A stretch of 64,000 nt of DNA from Streptomyces violens. GTDB lineage: Bacteria > Actinomycetota > Actinomycetes > Streptomycetales > Streptomycetaceae. The position numbers and the translations under genes were made by a program. Below the pieces are notes generated by a model. That model had not been told where the DNA came from. It saw nothing but the letters and a program-made list of their open reading frames with translations, and did not search any database. Shown one piece after another: positions 8,420 to 16,734 of this stretch. The stretch covers positions 124,001 through 188,000 of the forward strand of contig NZ_JOBH01000001.1 of NCBI RefSeq assembly GCF_000717745.1. Direction: 5' to 3'. Every line of letters starts with the position of its first letter. Positions within the stretch are counted from its first letter, which is position 1.

Positions 8420-9382
8420 TCAGCCTTCCGGCAGCTCATCCGCCGTCGGATAAGACGGCTGCGCACCCGGCTTGGTGACTGCGGCGGCGCCCACGCGTAC
8501 GGCGTAGCGCGCGGCCGCTGCCAAGGACTCGCCGCGAGCGAGGCGCACGGCGAGCGCGCCGGTGAAGGCGTCGCCCGCCCCCGTCGTGTCCACGGCCGTC
8601 ACCTTGACCCCCGGTACGGCCGCCGCGTCCTCCGCGTCCAGGACGTACGCGCCGTCGCCGCCGAGCGTGACGACGACCGAACGGGCGCCGAGTTCGCGCA
8701 GGGCGCGGGCCCAGTCCGCCGGGTCGCCGTTCGCCGCGCCGGAGAGCCGGCGGGCCTCGTGCTCGTTGACCACCAGCGGGTCGGCGGCGGCGAGCAGTTC
8801 GGGGGCGAGGCTCTCGGGTGCCGGGGAGGGGTTGAGGACGACACGGGTGCCGGCCTCGCGCGCCGCGGCGGCCGCGGCCTCCACGGACTCCATCGGGATC
8901 TCCAGCTGGAGGGAGACCACGGCGGCGCCCGCGATCACCGCGTGCGCCGCGGCGACGTCCTTCGGGGTGAGGGCCGCGTTGGCACCGGGCGAAACGACGA
9001 TGCTGTTGTCGCCGTCCGTGCCGACGATGATCATCGCGGTGCCGGTGCGGGCCTCCGGGTCGGTGATGACGTGCCGTACATCGGTACCGGCCGCGCGCTG
9101 GGCGTTCAGCAGCAGCTCGCCGTACGCGTCCCCGCCGATCCGCGCCAGCAGCGCGACCCGGCCGCCGAGCCGGGCAGCGGCGGCGGCCTGGTTGGCGCCC
9201 TTGCCGCCCGCCGACTCGACCAGGTCCGTACCGAGCACGGTCTCGCCCGCGTCCGGCCGCCGGTCCACCCGGACCGTCAGGTCGGCGTTGGCCGAGCCCA
9301 CCACCAGCACGTCGTGGTCGTAACCGTCGCCGTAGCCGTCACTGTGGTCGTCGTTGTGTGCGTCCACGTCCGCCGTTTCCAT
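8420..9382 (-). CDS. rbsK: Ribokinase, PfkB family
   Basis: A 320-residue sugar kinase that phosphorylates ribose (or a close analogue) after uptake. It has the ribokinase signature GGKGANQAAAAARLGG near residue 60 and the catalytic-base signature VDTTGAGDAFTGAL near residue 250. The first ~24 residues form an Asp/His/Gly-rich extension absent from typical ribokinases; no better start is in frame. It is the last gene of the regulator-A-C-B-K unit, separated from rbsB by 131 bases largely filled by a short tandem repeat array. It ends 25 bases from the convergent Pcp-like gene. Confidence 0.92.
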   Translation of the reverse strand: METADVDAHNDDHSDGYGDGYDHDVLVVGSANADLTVRVDRRPDAGETVLGTDLVESAGGKGANQAAAAARLGGRVALLARIGGDAYGELLLNAQRAAGTDVRHVITDPEARTGTAMIIVGTDGDNSIVVSPGANAALTPKDVAAAHAVIAGAAVVSLQLEIPMESVEAAAAAAREAGTRVVLNPSPAPESLAPELLAAADPLVVNEHEARRLSGAANGDPADWARALRELGARSVVVTLGGDGAYVLDAEDAAAVPGVKVTAVDTTGAGDAFTGALAVRLARGESLAAAARYAVRVGAAAVTKPGAQPSYPTADELPEG

Positions 9383-9441
9383 TCTTCGTTCACTGCCGGG
9401 CGGCGGTGTGCCACCGCCCGGTGTCCTGCTGCCGTCGCCGC

Positions 9442-9534
9442 GGTCATCCGTCGTACCGCACTACGGTCATCCGTCGTTACCGCGCTGCGGTCAACCCTCG
9501 TACCGCGCCGCGGTCATCCCTCGTACCGTGCCGC
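9442..9534 (-). repeat. 23-bp tandem array copied from the rbsB stop-codon region
   Basis: Four head-to-tail units of 23, 23, 24 and 23 bases (9512-9534, 9489-9511, 9465-9488, 9442-9464). Read on the minus strand each resembles GCGGCNCGGTACGAGGGATG plus ACC. The first unit is the actual end of rbsB, encoding Ala-Arg-Tyr-Glu-Gly-stop, and the others are degenerate copies downstream. No CRISPR-like unique spacers are present. Confidence 0.9.
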
Positions 9535-10428
9535 GTTCTTCTGCGTCACCAGTACCACCGGCACCTTCACCTGCTTCGGCAGCGGCTGGTGCCGGGCGGC
9601 CTTGAGCGCCCAGTCCACGGCCTGCTTGCCGAGCAGCTTCGGCTGCTGCGCGACGGTCGCCGTCAGCGTCCCATTCCGTACCGCCTTGACGCCGTCCGGC
9701 GTGCCGTCGAAGGCCACGACCTTGACTGCCTTGCCCGACTTCGCGCCGAGCGCCTTCGACGCGCCGAGCGCCATCTCGTCGTTGGCGGCGAAGACGCCGG
9801 CGATGTCGCGGTGCGCCTGGAGCATATTGGACATCACGTCCATGCCCTTGGTGCGGTCGAAGTCGGCGGGCTGCCGCGCGACGACCTGGATACCGGGGTA
9901 CTTCTTGATGCCCTCCTCGAAGCCCTGGCCGCGCTCGCGCGCCGCCGAGGTGCCCGGCTGGCCTTCGAGGAACGCCACCTTGCCCTTGCCGCCGAGCGAT
10001 TCGGCGAGCGTCTTCGCGGCGAGCCGGCCGCCCGCGACGTTGTCGGAGGCGATGGTCGAGCCGACCTTTCCGCCGTTGACGCCGCGGTCCAGGGAGATGA
10101 CGGGGACGTCCGCGCGGTTGGCGACGCCGACGGCCGGTACGGCGGCGTCGGAGTCGACCGGGTTGATGATCGCGGCCTTGACGTTCTGGCTGGTGAACGT
10201 CTCCATCTGGTTGATCTGCTGGGTGGGGTCGTTCTGCGCGTCGGTGATGTTGATCTTCAGTCCGCGCGCCTCGGCCTCGGCCTGCGCGCCTTCCTTGATA
10301 CCCACGAAGAACGGGTTGTTCATGGTCGACAGGGCGAGGCCGAGGTCGGTGTTCCCGCCGCGGTCGCAGCCACTGAGGGCGAGGGCCGCCAGTACCGAAG
10401 CCGTCGCGGCAAGGGCGCCCGTGCGCAT
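9514..10428 (-). CDS. rbsB: Ribose-type ABC transporter substrate-binding lipoprotein
   Basis: A 304-residue periplasmic-binding-protein-like receptor of the RbsB family. The start is the ATG at 10428 (MRTGALAATASVLAALALSGC), preceded by GAGGGGG, 11 bases after the rbsC stop. A lipobox (ALSGC) anchors it to the membrane. The mature domain shows LALSTMNNPFFVGIKEGAQ, IINPVDSD, VISLDRGVNGG and FAANDEMALGASKAL, all typical of ribose/galactose-binding proteins. Context with rbsA, rbsC and rbsK supports ribose or a similar sugar. The stop codon lies inside the first unit of a tandem repeat array. Confidence 0.92.
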   Translation of the reverse strand: MRTGALAATASVLAALALSGCDRGGNTDLGLALSTMNNPFFVGIKEGAQAEAEARGLKINITDAQNDPTQQINQMETFTSQNVKAAIINPVDSDAAVPAVGVANRADVPVISLDRGVNGGKVGSTIASDNVAGGRLAAKTLAESLGGKGKVAFLEGQPGTSAARERGQGFEEGIKKYPGIQVVARQPADFDRTKGMDVMSNMLQAHRDIAGVFAANDEMALGASKALGAKSGKAVKVVAFDGTPDGVKAVRNGTLTATVAQQPKLLGKQAVDWALKAARHQPLPKQVKVPVVLVTQKNAARYEG

Positions 10429-10439
10429 CCGCCGCCCCC

Positions 10440-11447
10440 TCACCGCGCGCTCCGCCGCCGCAGCGTGTCCAGCAGGACCGCGAGGGCGATGACCAGGCCG
10501 GTGGCGACCTGCTGCCAGAACGCGGAGACGCTCAGCAGGTTCAGGCCGTTGCGCAGCACCGCGAGGATCAGCGCGCCGATGAGCGTGCCGGACGCCTTGC
10601 CGGAGCCGCCGGAGAGGCTGGCGCCGCCGATGACGACGGCCGCGATGGCGTCCAGTTCGTAACCGGTGGCGGCCTGCGGCTGGGCGGAGGTGAGCCGCGC
10701 CGCGAGGACGATGCCCGCGACGGCGGCGAACAGCCCGGACAGCGCGTAGATGACGAGCTTGCGCTGCTTGACGTTGATACCGGAGAGCCGGGCGGCCTCC
10801 TCGTTGCCGCCGATGGCGAACATCGCGCGGCCGGTGTACGTGCGGGCCAGTATCAGCGCCGCGATCAGCCCCATCACGATCATGACGAGCACGGGCACCG
10901 GCAGCCAGCCGCCGAGCGTGTCGCCGAGCTTGCTGATCGAGGCGGGGAACGCGATCGGCGAGCCGCCGGATATCACCAGCGCGAGGCCGCGGCCGACGGA
11001 CAGCATCGCGAGCGTGGCGATGAAGGCGGGCAGCTTGCCGTACGCGACGAGCGCGCCGGAGAGCAGGCCCGCCGCCGCGCCGACCACCAGCCCGAGCAGT
11101 ACGGCGACGATCACCGGCAGGCCCTCGGTGGTGGCCGCCCAGGCGACGACCGTCGCCGAGAGGGCCGCGACCGAGCCGACGGACAGGTCGATGCCGGCCG
11201 AGACGATCACGAAGGTGACGCCGAAGGCCAGGATCGCGGTGACCGACGCCTGCACGCCGACGTTGAGGAGGTTCTGCCCGTTCAGGAAGTCCCTGGAGAG
11301 CACCGCCATCACCACGACCAGCGCGATCAGGCCGCCCAGCGGCCCGTTCCGCAGCACCGCGCGGGAGAACCACGGCCCGAAACCGTCCCGGTCCGGTGCC
11401 TCACCCACCGCCTCGGCGGCGGCTCCCGTCTTCACCTCAGCGGACAT
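10440..11447 (-). CDS. rbsC: Ribose-type ABC transporter permease
   Basis: A 335-residue multi-pass permease of the RbsC / branched-chain family, probably with eight or more membrane helices. Recognisable family stretches are GIDLSVGSVAALSA, AFIATLAMLSVGRGLA, RLSGINV, YELDAIAAVVIGGASLSGG and GTLIGALILAVLRNGLNLL. It overlaps the end of rbsA by 11 bases and ends 11 bases before rbsB, so translation is probably coupled. The N-terminal ~25 residues are hydrophilic. Confidence 0.92.
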   Translation of the reverse strand: MSAEVKTGAAAEAVGEAPDRDGFGPWFSRAVLRNGPLGGLIALVVVMAVLSRDFLNGQNLLNVGVQASVTAILAFGVTFVIVSAGIDLSVGSVAALSATVVAWAATTEGLPVIVAVLLGLVVGAAAGLLSGALVAYGKLPAFIATLAMLSVGRGLALVISGGSPIAFPASISKLGDTLGGWLPVPVLVMIVMGLIAALILARTYTGRAMFAIGGNEEAARLSGINVKQRKLVIYALSGLFAAVAGIVLAARLTSAQPQAATGYELDAIAAVVIGGASLSGGSGKASGTLIGALILAVLRNGLNLLSVSAFWQQVATGLVIALAVLLDTLRRRSAR

Positions 11448-13023
11448 CGGAGCCCTCCATCGCGCTCTCGTCGTTGTTCGTCGTGCTCTCGGGGGCGGCC
11501 TGGAGCGCCAGCTCCATCACCGCGTCCTGGGTGGCCTCGGCGGCCGACAGCTCACCGGCCAGCCGGCCCTGGGACATCACCAGCACCCGGTCGCTCATGC
11601 CGAGCACCTCGGGCAGATCGCTGGAGATCATCAGGACGGCCCGGCCGGACGCCGTCAGTTCGTTGATCAGCTGGTAGATCTCGACCTTCGCGCCGACGTC
11701 GATGCCGCGCGTCGGCTCGTCGAGGATCAGCAGCCGGGTGTCGGTCAGCAGCCACTTGCCGATGACGATCTTCTGCTGATTGCCGCCGGAGAGGGTGCGG
11801 GCGCTCTGCCCGAGCCCACTCATCCGTACCTTCAACTGGCCCGCCACCCGGGCCGCCTCGCGCCGCTGCGCACCGCGGTCCACCAGGCCACCGCGGGTGT
11901 CCCGGTCCAGCCGGGCGAGGGTGAGGTTGTCCTGCAGCGAGGCGTCCAGTACGAGCCCTTGGCCCTTGCGGTCCTCGGGCACCAGCCCGAGCCCGGCACG
12001 CATGGCGGCACGCACGTCGCCGCGGGCCAGCTCCGTACCGTCGATCTCGACCGTGCCGGCGTCGTAGGCATCCACGCCGAAGATCGCCCGGGCGACCTCG
12101 GTACGGCCCGCGCCCACCAGCCCGGCGAGGCCGACGACCTCCCCGGCCCGCACCTCGAAGCCGACGTCCTGGAACACCGGCAGGCCCTTGGGGCCGTTAC
12201 GGGTCAGCCCGCGCACCCGCAGCAGGGGCGCGCCCGGCTCCTCGGGGCGCTGCCGCGGGTACTGCTCGGCGATGTCCCGGCCGACCATGAGGCGGATCAG
12301 CTCGTCCTCGTCGGTGGACGCGGGCACCTCGTCGACGGACCGGCCGTCGCGCAGCACGGTGACCCGGTCGCCGAGCGCGCCGATCTCCTCCAGATGGTGG
12401 GTGATGAAGATGATGCCGACGCCGGACTCGCGCAGCTCGCGGACGAGCCCGAAGAGCGTGTCCACCTCCTCGGAGGTGAGAACGGCTGTGGGCTCATCCA
12501 TGATCAGTATTCGCGCTTCAAGACTCAGTGCCTTGGCGATTTCGACCATCTGGAGCCGGGCGATGCCCAGTTCGGCGACGGGCGTGTTCGGGGAGACGTC
12601 CAGCCGTACCCGCTTCAGCAGTTCGGCGGCGCGGGCCCGCATGGTCTTCCTGTCGACCAGGCCGAGCGCGGTGCGCGGCTGCCGGCCGAGGAAGATGTTC
12701 TCGGCGACGGTGAGACCGGGGACGAGGTTGAACTCCTGGTAGATGGTGGCGATGCCGAGCCGTTCGGCGTCCTGGGCCGAGCGGATGGCGACTTCGTCGC
12801 CGCCGACCACGATGCGCCCCGTATCCGGGCGGTGCGCGCCGGAGAGCATCTTGATCAGGGTGCTCTTGCCCGCGCCGTTCTCGCCGAGGAGTACGTGTAC
12901 CTCGCCGGCGCGCAGGCTCATGTCCACGCCGTCCAGGGCGCGCACACCGGGGAACGACTTCGTCACCCCCTCCACGCGCAGCAGTTCGCGGCCGCCCGGA
13001 ACGTCGTCGTTGACGCCGGTCAT
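11437..13023 (-). CDS. rbsA: Ribose-type ABC transporter ATP-binding protein
   Basis: A 528-residue protein with two fused ABC domains, as is usual for RbsA/MglA. Domain 1 has Walker A GENGAGKST and Walker B ILIMDEPTAVLTS; domain 2 has a degenerate Walker A (GLVGAGRTE), the signature LSGGNQQKIVIGKWL and Walker B LLILDEPTRGIDVG. The asymmetric pair is normal for this family. The start is the ATG at 13023, preceded by GAGAGGGGCAGCGC and overlapping the regulator stop as ATGA; the longer upstream frame is not coding. Confidence 0.93.
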   Translation of the reverse strand: MTGVNDDVPGGRELLRVEGVTKSFPGVRALDGVDMSLRAGEVHVLLGENGAGKSTLIKMLSGAHRPDTGRIVVGGDEVAIRSAQDAERLGIATIYQEFNLVPGLTVAENIFLGRQPRTALGLVDRKTMRARAAELLKRVRLDVSPNTPVAELGIARLQMVEIAKALSLEARILIMDEPTAVLTSEEVDTLFGLVRELRESGVGIIFITHHLEEIGALGDRVTVLRDGRSVDEVPASTDEDELIRLMVGRDIAEQYPRQRPEEPGAPLLRVRGLTRNGPKGLPVFQDVGFEVRAGEVVGLAGLVGAGRTEVARAIFGVDAYDAGTVEIDGTELARGDVRAAMRAGLGLVPEDRKGQGLVLDASLQDNLTLARLDRDTRGGLVDRGAQRREAARVAGQLKVRMSGLGQSARTLSGGNQQKIVIGKWLLTDTRLLILDEPTRGIDVGAKVEIYQLINELTASGRAVLMISSDLPEVLGMSDRVLVMSQGRLAGELSAAEATQDAVMELALQAAPESTTNNDESAMEGSDVR

Positions 13024-14075
13024 GCGCTGCCCCTCTCGTTGTCGTGATGACCTCGGTCGTGGTGGCTTCGGTGGCTGTGGGGGCCGGCCTCGCCGCAGGA
13101 GCGGCGCGGTACGAGGCGGGCCGGGAGCAGTACGGACTCGGCCGGCCTGCCCTCGATCCGCTCCAGCAGGGTGTGCACGGCAGCCCGGCCCAGCTCGCGG
13201 GTGGGCTGCGCGATGGCGGTCAGCGGCGGGTCGGTGTGCCGGAACCACGGCACGTCGTCGTAGACCACCAGCGCCACGTCGTCCGGTACGCGCAGACCGC
13301 GCGCCCGGATCTCGTCCATCGCCCCGAGCGCCATCAGGTTGTCCGTGGCGAGCACCGCGTCCGGCGGCTCGGGGAGGTCCAGGAAGCCGCGCATGACCCG
13401 GCGGCCGCCGGTGGGCTGGAGGTCGGGCGTGGAGCCGACCCGCTCGTCGGGCAGCTCGATGCCGTACGGGCGCAGCGCCTCCCGGAAGAACCGCAGCCGG
13501 TCCGCGCCGGTGCGGGTGCCGGCCGGCGCGACGATGATCGCGGGGCGGCGGCGGCCGAGCGCGGCGAAGTGCGCGGCGAGGTCGGCCAGCGCCGCCCGGC
13601 CGTCGGCCCGTACGCAGGGCACGTCGAGCCCGTCGACGGCGCGATCGAGCAGGACCAGCGGGGTACCGGCCGCGGCGATCTCGCGCAGTACGGGCGAACC
13701 GGTGCCGGCCGAGCTGACCAGCAGGCCGTCGATCCGCCGGTCGATGAGCGTACGGATGTGGTCGTCCTGCTGCTGCGGGCTCTCGCCGGCGTTGCCGATG
13801 ACCAGGCTGTAGCCGAGGCTGCGGGCCTCGTCCTCCACGGCGTCGGCAAGTTCGGTGAAGAACGGGTTGGTGAGGTCGCCGATGAGCAGACCGAGCGCGC
13901 CGGTACGGGCGGTGCGCAGGGCGCGGGCGACGTTGTTGGGCCGGTAGCCGAGCTCGGCGACGGCGGCGAGCACGCGGTCGCGGGTGGCCGCGACGGGCGA
14001 GAGGCCGTTGAGCACGCGGGAGACGGTGGCCACGGAGACGCCGGCCCGCTCGGCAACGTCCTTGATGTTCGCCAT
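13020..14075 (-). CDS. LacI-family transcriptional regulator of the ribose operon
   Basis: A 351-residue repressor whose N-terminal helix-turn-helix (IKDVAERAGVSVATVSRVLNG) is followed by the LacI hinge (RPNNVARALRT) and a sugar-binding core (LGLLIGDLTNPFFTELADAVE). Its stop overlaps the rbsA start as ATGA, so it is the first gene of the operon and presumably regulates its own transcription with rbsACBK. Twin palindromes at 14114-14157, just upstream of its ATG, are the likely operators. The effector is probably ribose or a related sugar; this is inferred from context. Confidence 0.9.
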   Translation of the reverse strand: MANIKDVAERAGVSVATVSRVLNGLSPVAATRDRVLAAVAELGYRPNNVARALRTARTGALGLLIGDLTNPFFTELADAVEDEARSLGYSLVIGNAGESPQQQDDHIRTLIDRRIDGLLVSSAGTGSPVLREIAAAGTPLVLLDRAVDGLDVPCVRADGRAALADLAAHFAALGRRRPAIIVAPAGTRTGADRLRFFREALRPYGIELPDERVGSTPDLQPTGGRRVMRGFLDLPEPPDAVLATDNLMALGAMDEIRARGLRVPDDVALVVYDDVPWFRHTDPPLTAIAQPTRELGRAAVHTLLERIEGRPAESVLLPARLVPRRSCGEAGPHSHRSHHDRGHHDNERGSA

Positions 14076-14113
14076 GGCGCCCTCGCCCTCCCGCTCTCGT
14101 CCAGTTGTCGCGT

Positions 14114-14157
14114 GTAATCGATTACTCGCGTTGCAGTGGGGCTACGTAATCGATTAC
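14114..14157. promoter_or_regulatory. Twin LacI-type operators
   Basis: The perfect 12-bp palindrome GTAATCGATTAC occurs at 14114-14125 and again at 14146-14157, 32 bp centre to centre (about three helical turns). They lie 39 and 71 bases upstream of the LacI-family regulator's ATG. The AT-rich, CG-centred palindrome is the usual LacI operator form, so autoregulation of the rbs operon is likely. Confidence 0.85.
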
Positions 14158-14280
14158 ACGGGCGTGGCGTCAAGGTTTCGTAAGTGTCGGCTGCGTCACA
14201 TGAGGCTGAGGGTGGGGGCTGCCGTGCTGGGCGAAAACGGCGAGCGGTGCGGGCGGGAACGGGGCCGCTGTGCAGACGGC

Positions 14281-14314
14281 GAAGGGCCGCACCCCGGCGG
14301 GGGTGCGGCCCTTC
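14281..14314 (-). terminator. Hairpin terminator downstream of ohr
   Basis: A perfect 15-bp stem (14281-14295 with 14300-14314) closes a GGCG tetraloop. It begins 28 bases after the ohr stop in the direction of transcription and isolates ohr from the rbs control region. Confidence 0.82.
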
Positions 14315-14341
14315 TTGCGGCGTGCGCCGCATCGTCACGGG

Positions 14342-14770
14342 TCAGGCGACGGTCAGCGCGACCTCGATGTTGCCGCGGGTGGCGTTCGAGTACGGGCAGA
14401 CCTGGTGCGCCTTCTCCACCAGCGCCTTCGCGGTGTCCGCGTCGACGTTCGGTATCGAGGCCGAGATCTCGACCTTGAGGCCGAAGCCGCCGGCCGGGGT
14501 CTTGCCTATGCCGACCTTGGCGGTCACCTGCGAGCCGGAGACGTCCGCCTTCTCCTGGCGGGCCACGACGCTCAGCGCGCCCTGGAAGCAGGCGCTGTAC
14601 CCGGCGGCGAAAAGCTGCTCGGGGTTGGTGCCGGCGCCGCTGCCGCCCTGCTCCTTGGGCGGGTTGACGACGACGTCGAGCTTGCCGTCGTCGGAGGCGA
14701 CACGGCCGTCACGGCCGTTCTCCGCCGTGGCGACAGCGGTGTAGACGACGTCGACGGGCTGGATGGACAT
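14342..14770 (-). CDS. ohr: Organic hydroperoxide resistance protein (Ohr/OsmC family)
   Basis: A 142-residue thiol peroxidase that reduces organic hydroperoxides. The two reactive cysteines are Cys61 in AAGYSACFQGAL and Cys125 in HQVCPYSNATRGN, the exact Ohr pattern. The start is the ATG at 14770 (MSIQPVDVVYTA), eight bases after a strong AGGAGG site; the upstream extension is not coding. It is monocistronic. The nearest MarR-family gene (16233) is divergent from another gene, so whether that is its OhrR-type repressor cannot be decided here. Confidence 0.94.
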   Translation of the reverse strand: MSIQPVDVVYTAVATAENGRDGRVASDDGKLDVVVNPPKEQGGSGAGTNPEQLFAAGYSACFQGALSVVARQEKADVSGSQVTAKVGIGKTPAGGFGLKVEISASIPNVDADTAKALVEKAHQVCPYSNATRGNIEVALTVA

Positions 14771-14886
14771 ACGGATTCCTCCTGTACGTACGCCGCGACT
14801 CGCGCCCACGATCGCGGCGGCTTGCCCCCGAGCCTAACGGGCGGCCACAAGGGGGCCGCGAGCAAGGGGGCTTGACGATTTCCTCA

Positions 14887-15110
14887 GCCACCGGTAGGGC
14901 GATGGCGATCTCCGGCAGCCGCCGGCTACGGAGGCGACCCCCGCAGCCGGCAGGGCAACGGCATCTCCCGCCGCTGCCGGTGGAGCGAGCCGCAGTGATC
15001 TCCCGCGGCTGCCGACAGCGCGAAGGGATCCTCCGTAGCTGCCGGCAGCGCGACGGCATCTCCGGCGGCTGCCGGTAGAGCGAGCCGCAGTGATCTCCCG
15101 CGGCTGCCGT
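14887..15110. repeat. Degenerate 30/35-bp tandem repeat array between ohr and an oxidoreductase gene
   Basis: Units beginning GCCGGYAG and ending ATCTCC-cGCGGCT follow one another at 14946-14975, 14976-15010, 15011-15040, 15041-15070 and 15071-15105, with older, more degenerate copies to the left. The two 35-base units (14976 and 15071) differ at one base and lie 95 bp apart, giving a higher-order period. The array fills most of the 346-base gap at the 3' end of the minus-strand oxidoreductase gene and holds no convincing ORF. Confidence 0.85.
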
Positions 15111-15116
15111 GGCGTG

Positions 15117-16136
15117 TCAGGCGGGCAGGCTGACGACCATCTTGCCGGTGTTCTCGCCGCGGAGGAGGCCGAGGAACGCCTCGACGCCGTTCTCGATGCC
15201 CTCCACGAACGTCTCGCGGTACTTGAGCTCGCCGGACCGCACCCAGGCGGAGACCTCCTCGACGAACTGCGGCTGGAGGTCATAGTGATCGCCGACGAGC
15301 AGGCCCTCCATGCGGAAGCGCTTGGCGATGATCTGCGCCAGATTGCGCGGGGCCGGGGTCGGCTCGGTCGCGTTGTACTGGGAGATCATGCCGCAGACGG
15401 CGATGCGGCCGTGCAGGTTCAGCGCCGCGATGGCCGCCTCCAGGTGGTCCCCGCCGACGTTGTCGAAGTAGACGTCGATGCCGTCGGGCGCGGCCTCCTT
15501 GAGCTGGTCCTTCACCGGGCCGTTCTTGTAGTTGAACGCCGCGTCGAAGCCGTACTCCTCCAGGAGGACCTTGACCTTCTCGTCCGAACCGGCCGAGCCG
15601 ATCACCCGGGACGCGCCCTTGAGCTTGGCGATCTGGCCGACCTGACCGCCGACCGCACCCGCAGCGCCGGAGACGAAGACCGCGTCGCCCTCCTTGAAGT
15701 CCGCGACCCGGAGCAGACCCGCGTAGGCGGTCAGCCCGGGCATGCCCAGGACGCCGAGGTAGGTGCTCAGCGGGGCGGCCTCGGGGTCGACCTTCACTGC
15801 GGACTTCGCGTTGACCGTGGCGTACTGGCGCCAGCCGAGGAAGTGCAGGACGTGGTCGCCGACCTCGAAGCCGTCGGCGTTGGAGGCGATGACCTCGCCG
15901 ACCGCGCCGCCCTGCATGGGCTTGTCCAGCTCGAACGGCTCGACGTACGACTTCGCCGTGCTCATGCGGCCGCGCATGTACGGGTCGACGGAGAAGTGGA
16001 TGTTACGGACCAGGACCTGGCCCTCGCCGGGCTCGGCGACCGGCGCCTCACGCAGGGCGAAGTCGGCCGGGGTCGGCCAGCCCTGCGGGCGGGCGACGAG
16101 GTGCCATTCGCGGCCGGTCGTGGGGAGTGCAGACAT
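15117..16136 (-). CDS. NADP-dependent oxidoreductase, medium-chain dehydrogenase/reductase superfamily
   Basis: A 339-residue zinc-independent MDR protein of the leukotriene B4 dehydrogenase / CurA-like group. N-terminal motifs (VAEPGEGQVLVRNIHFSVDP, YMRGRM) precede the nucleotide-binding segment VFVSGAAGAVGGQVGQIAKL. Such enzymes reduce alpha,beta-unsaturated ketones or quinones with NADPH. The start is the ATG at 16136 after an AGGAGGC site; the frame runs a little further upstream. It is divergent from a MarR regulator across a 96-base gap, which suggests regulation by that protein. Confidence 0.88.
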   Translation of the reverse strand: MSALPTTGREWHLVARPQGWPTPADFALREAPVAEPGEGQVLVRNIHFSVDPYMRGRMSTAKSYVEPFELDKPMQGGAVGEVIASNADGFEVGDHVLHFLGWRQYATVNAKSAVKVDPEAAPLSTYLGVLGMPGLTAYAGLLRVADFKEGDAVFVSGAAGAVGGQVGQIAKLKGASRVIGSAGSDEKVKVLLEEYGFDAAFNYKNGPVKDQLKEAAPDGIDVYFDNVGGDHLEAAIAALNLHGRIAVCGMISQYNATEPTPAPRNLAQIIAKRFRMEGLLVGDHYDLQPQFVEEVSAWVRSGELKYRETFVEGIENGVEAFLGLLRGENTGKMVVSLPA

Positions 16137-16232
16137 GCCCGGAGCCTCCTGATGCAGCAGATGCTTCATGTACTGAAACAACCATGCTCCTCAATATTTC
16201 ACGTTGTCAAGCAACCCGGTATCCTCATCCGT
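16137..16232. promoter_or_regulatory. Divergent promoter region, oxidoreductase / MarR
   Basis: This 96-base gap is unusually AT-rich for the window, consistent with back-to-back promoters and a MarR operator. A GTTG-TCAAG-CAAC inverted repeat lies at 16203-16215. MarR proteins typically bind such divergent gaps; the exact site is inferred. Confidence 0.4.
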
Positions 16233-16730
16233 ATGACGCCTCGCACCGACCCGTTGACCCTCGAGGTCGTGGAACTGATCGGCACCGTCGTCGCCCGTTA
16301 CCACGAGGAGTACGAGCACGCGGCGGCCGAGCATGCGCTCACGGGTGCCCAGGCCCGGGTGCTGGGACTCCTCGCGCGCGAGCCGCTGCCCATGCGCCGC
16401 ATCGCGCAGCGCCTGAAGTGCGAGCCGTCGAACGTCACGGGGATCGTGGACCGCCTGGAGTCCCGCGGCCTGGTCGAGCGCCGCCCCGACCCGGCCGACC
16501 GCCGCGTGAAGCTCGCCGCGCCGACCGAGGCGGGCCGGAGCACGGCGGAGGAGCTGCGCGCCGCGCTCGGCTTCGCGCGCGAGCCGCTGGGCGGCCTGAC
16601 GTTCGCCGAGCGGACGGTGCTCAAGGAGCTGCTGCGACGGATGCTGGGGATGGACGCCGACGACGTCACGGACGACACGGCGGGTGCTGCCGGTACCGAC
16701 CCCGGAGAGGGCGCCGCGCCTCTACGGTGA
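16233..16730 (+). CDS. MarR-family transcriptional regulator
   Basis: A 165-residue winged-helix regulator. The DNA-binding region is clear: [32 protein letters not shown] followed by the wing [17 protein letters not shown]. The start is the ATG at 16233; the much longer open frame upstream runs antisense through the divergent oxidoreductase gene. It probably senses a small phenolic, quinone or oxidant and controls the divergent gene. It is followed after four bases by the Rv2466c-like gene, so both are probably cotranscribed. Confidence 0.9.
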   Translation: MTPRTDPLTLEVVELIGTVVARYHEEYEHAAAEHALTGAQARVLGLLAREPLPMRRIAQRLKCEPSNVTGIVDRLESRGLVERRPDPADRRVKLAAPTEAGRSTAEELRAALGFAREPLGGLTFAERTVLKELLRRMLGMDADDVTDDTAGAAGTDPGEGAAPLR

Positions 16731-16734
16731 GGCC

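Noticed and set aside
8162..10492. A 776-codon plus-strand frame across rbsK and rbsB
   Set aside because: It is antisense to two well-recognised genes; its sequence is low-complexity shadow protein.
14887..15110. Possible CRISPR array
   Set aside because: Repeats are contiguous and degenerate with no unique spacers of constant length, and no cas genes are nearby.
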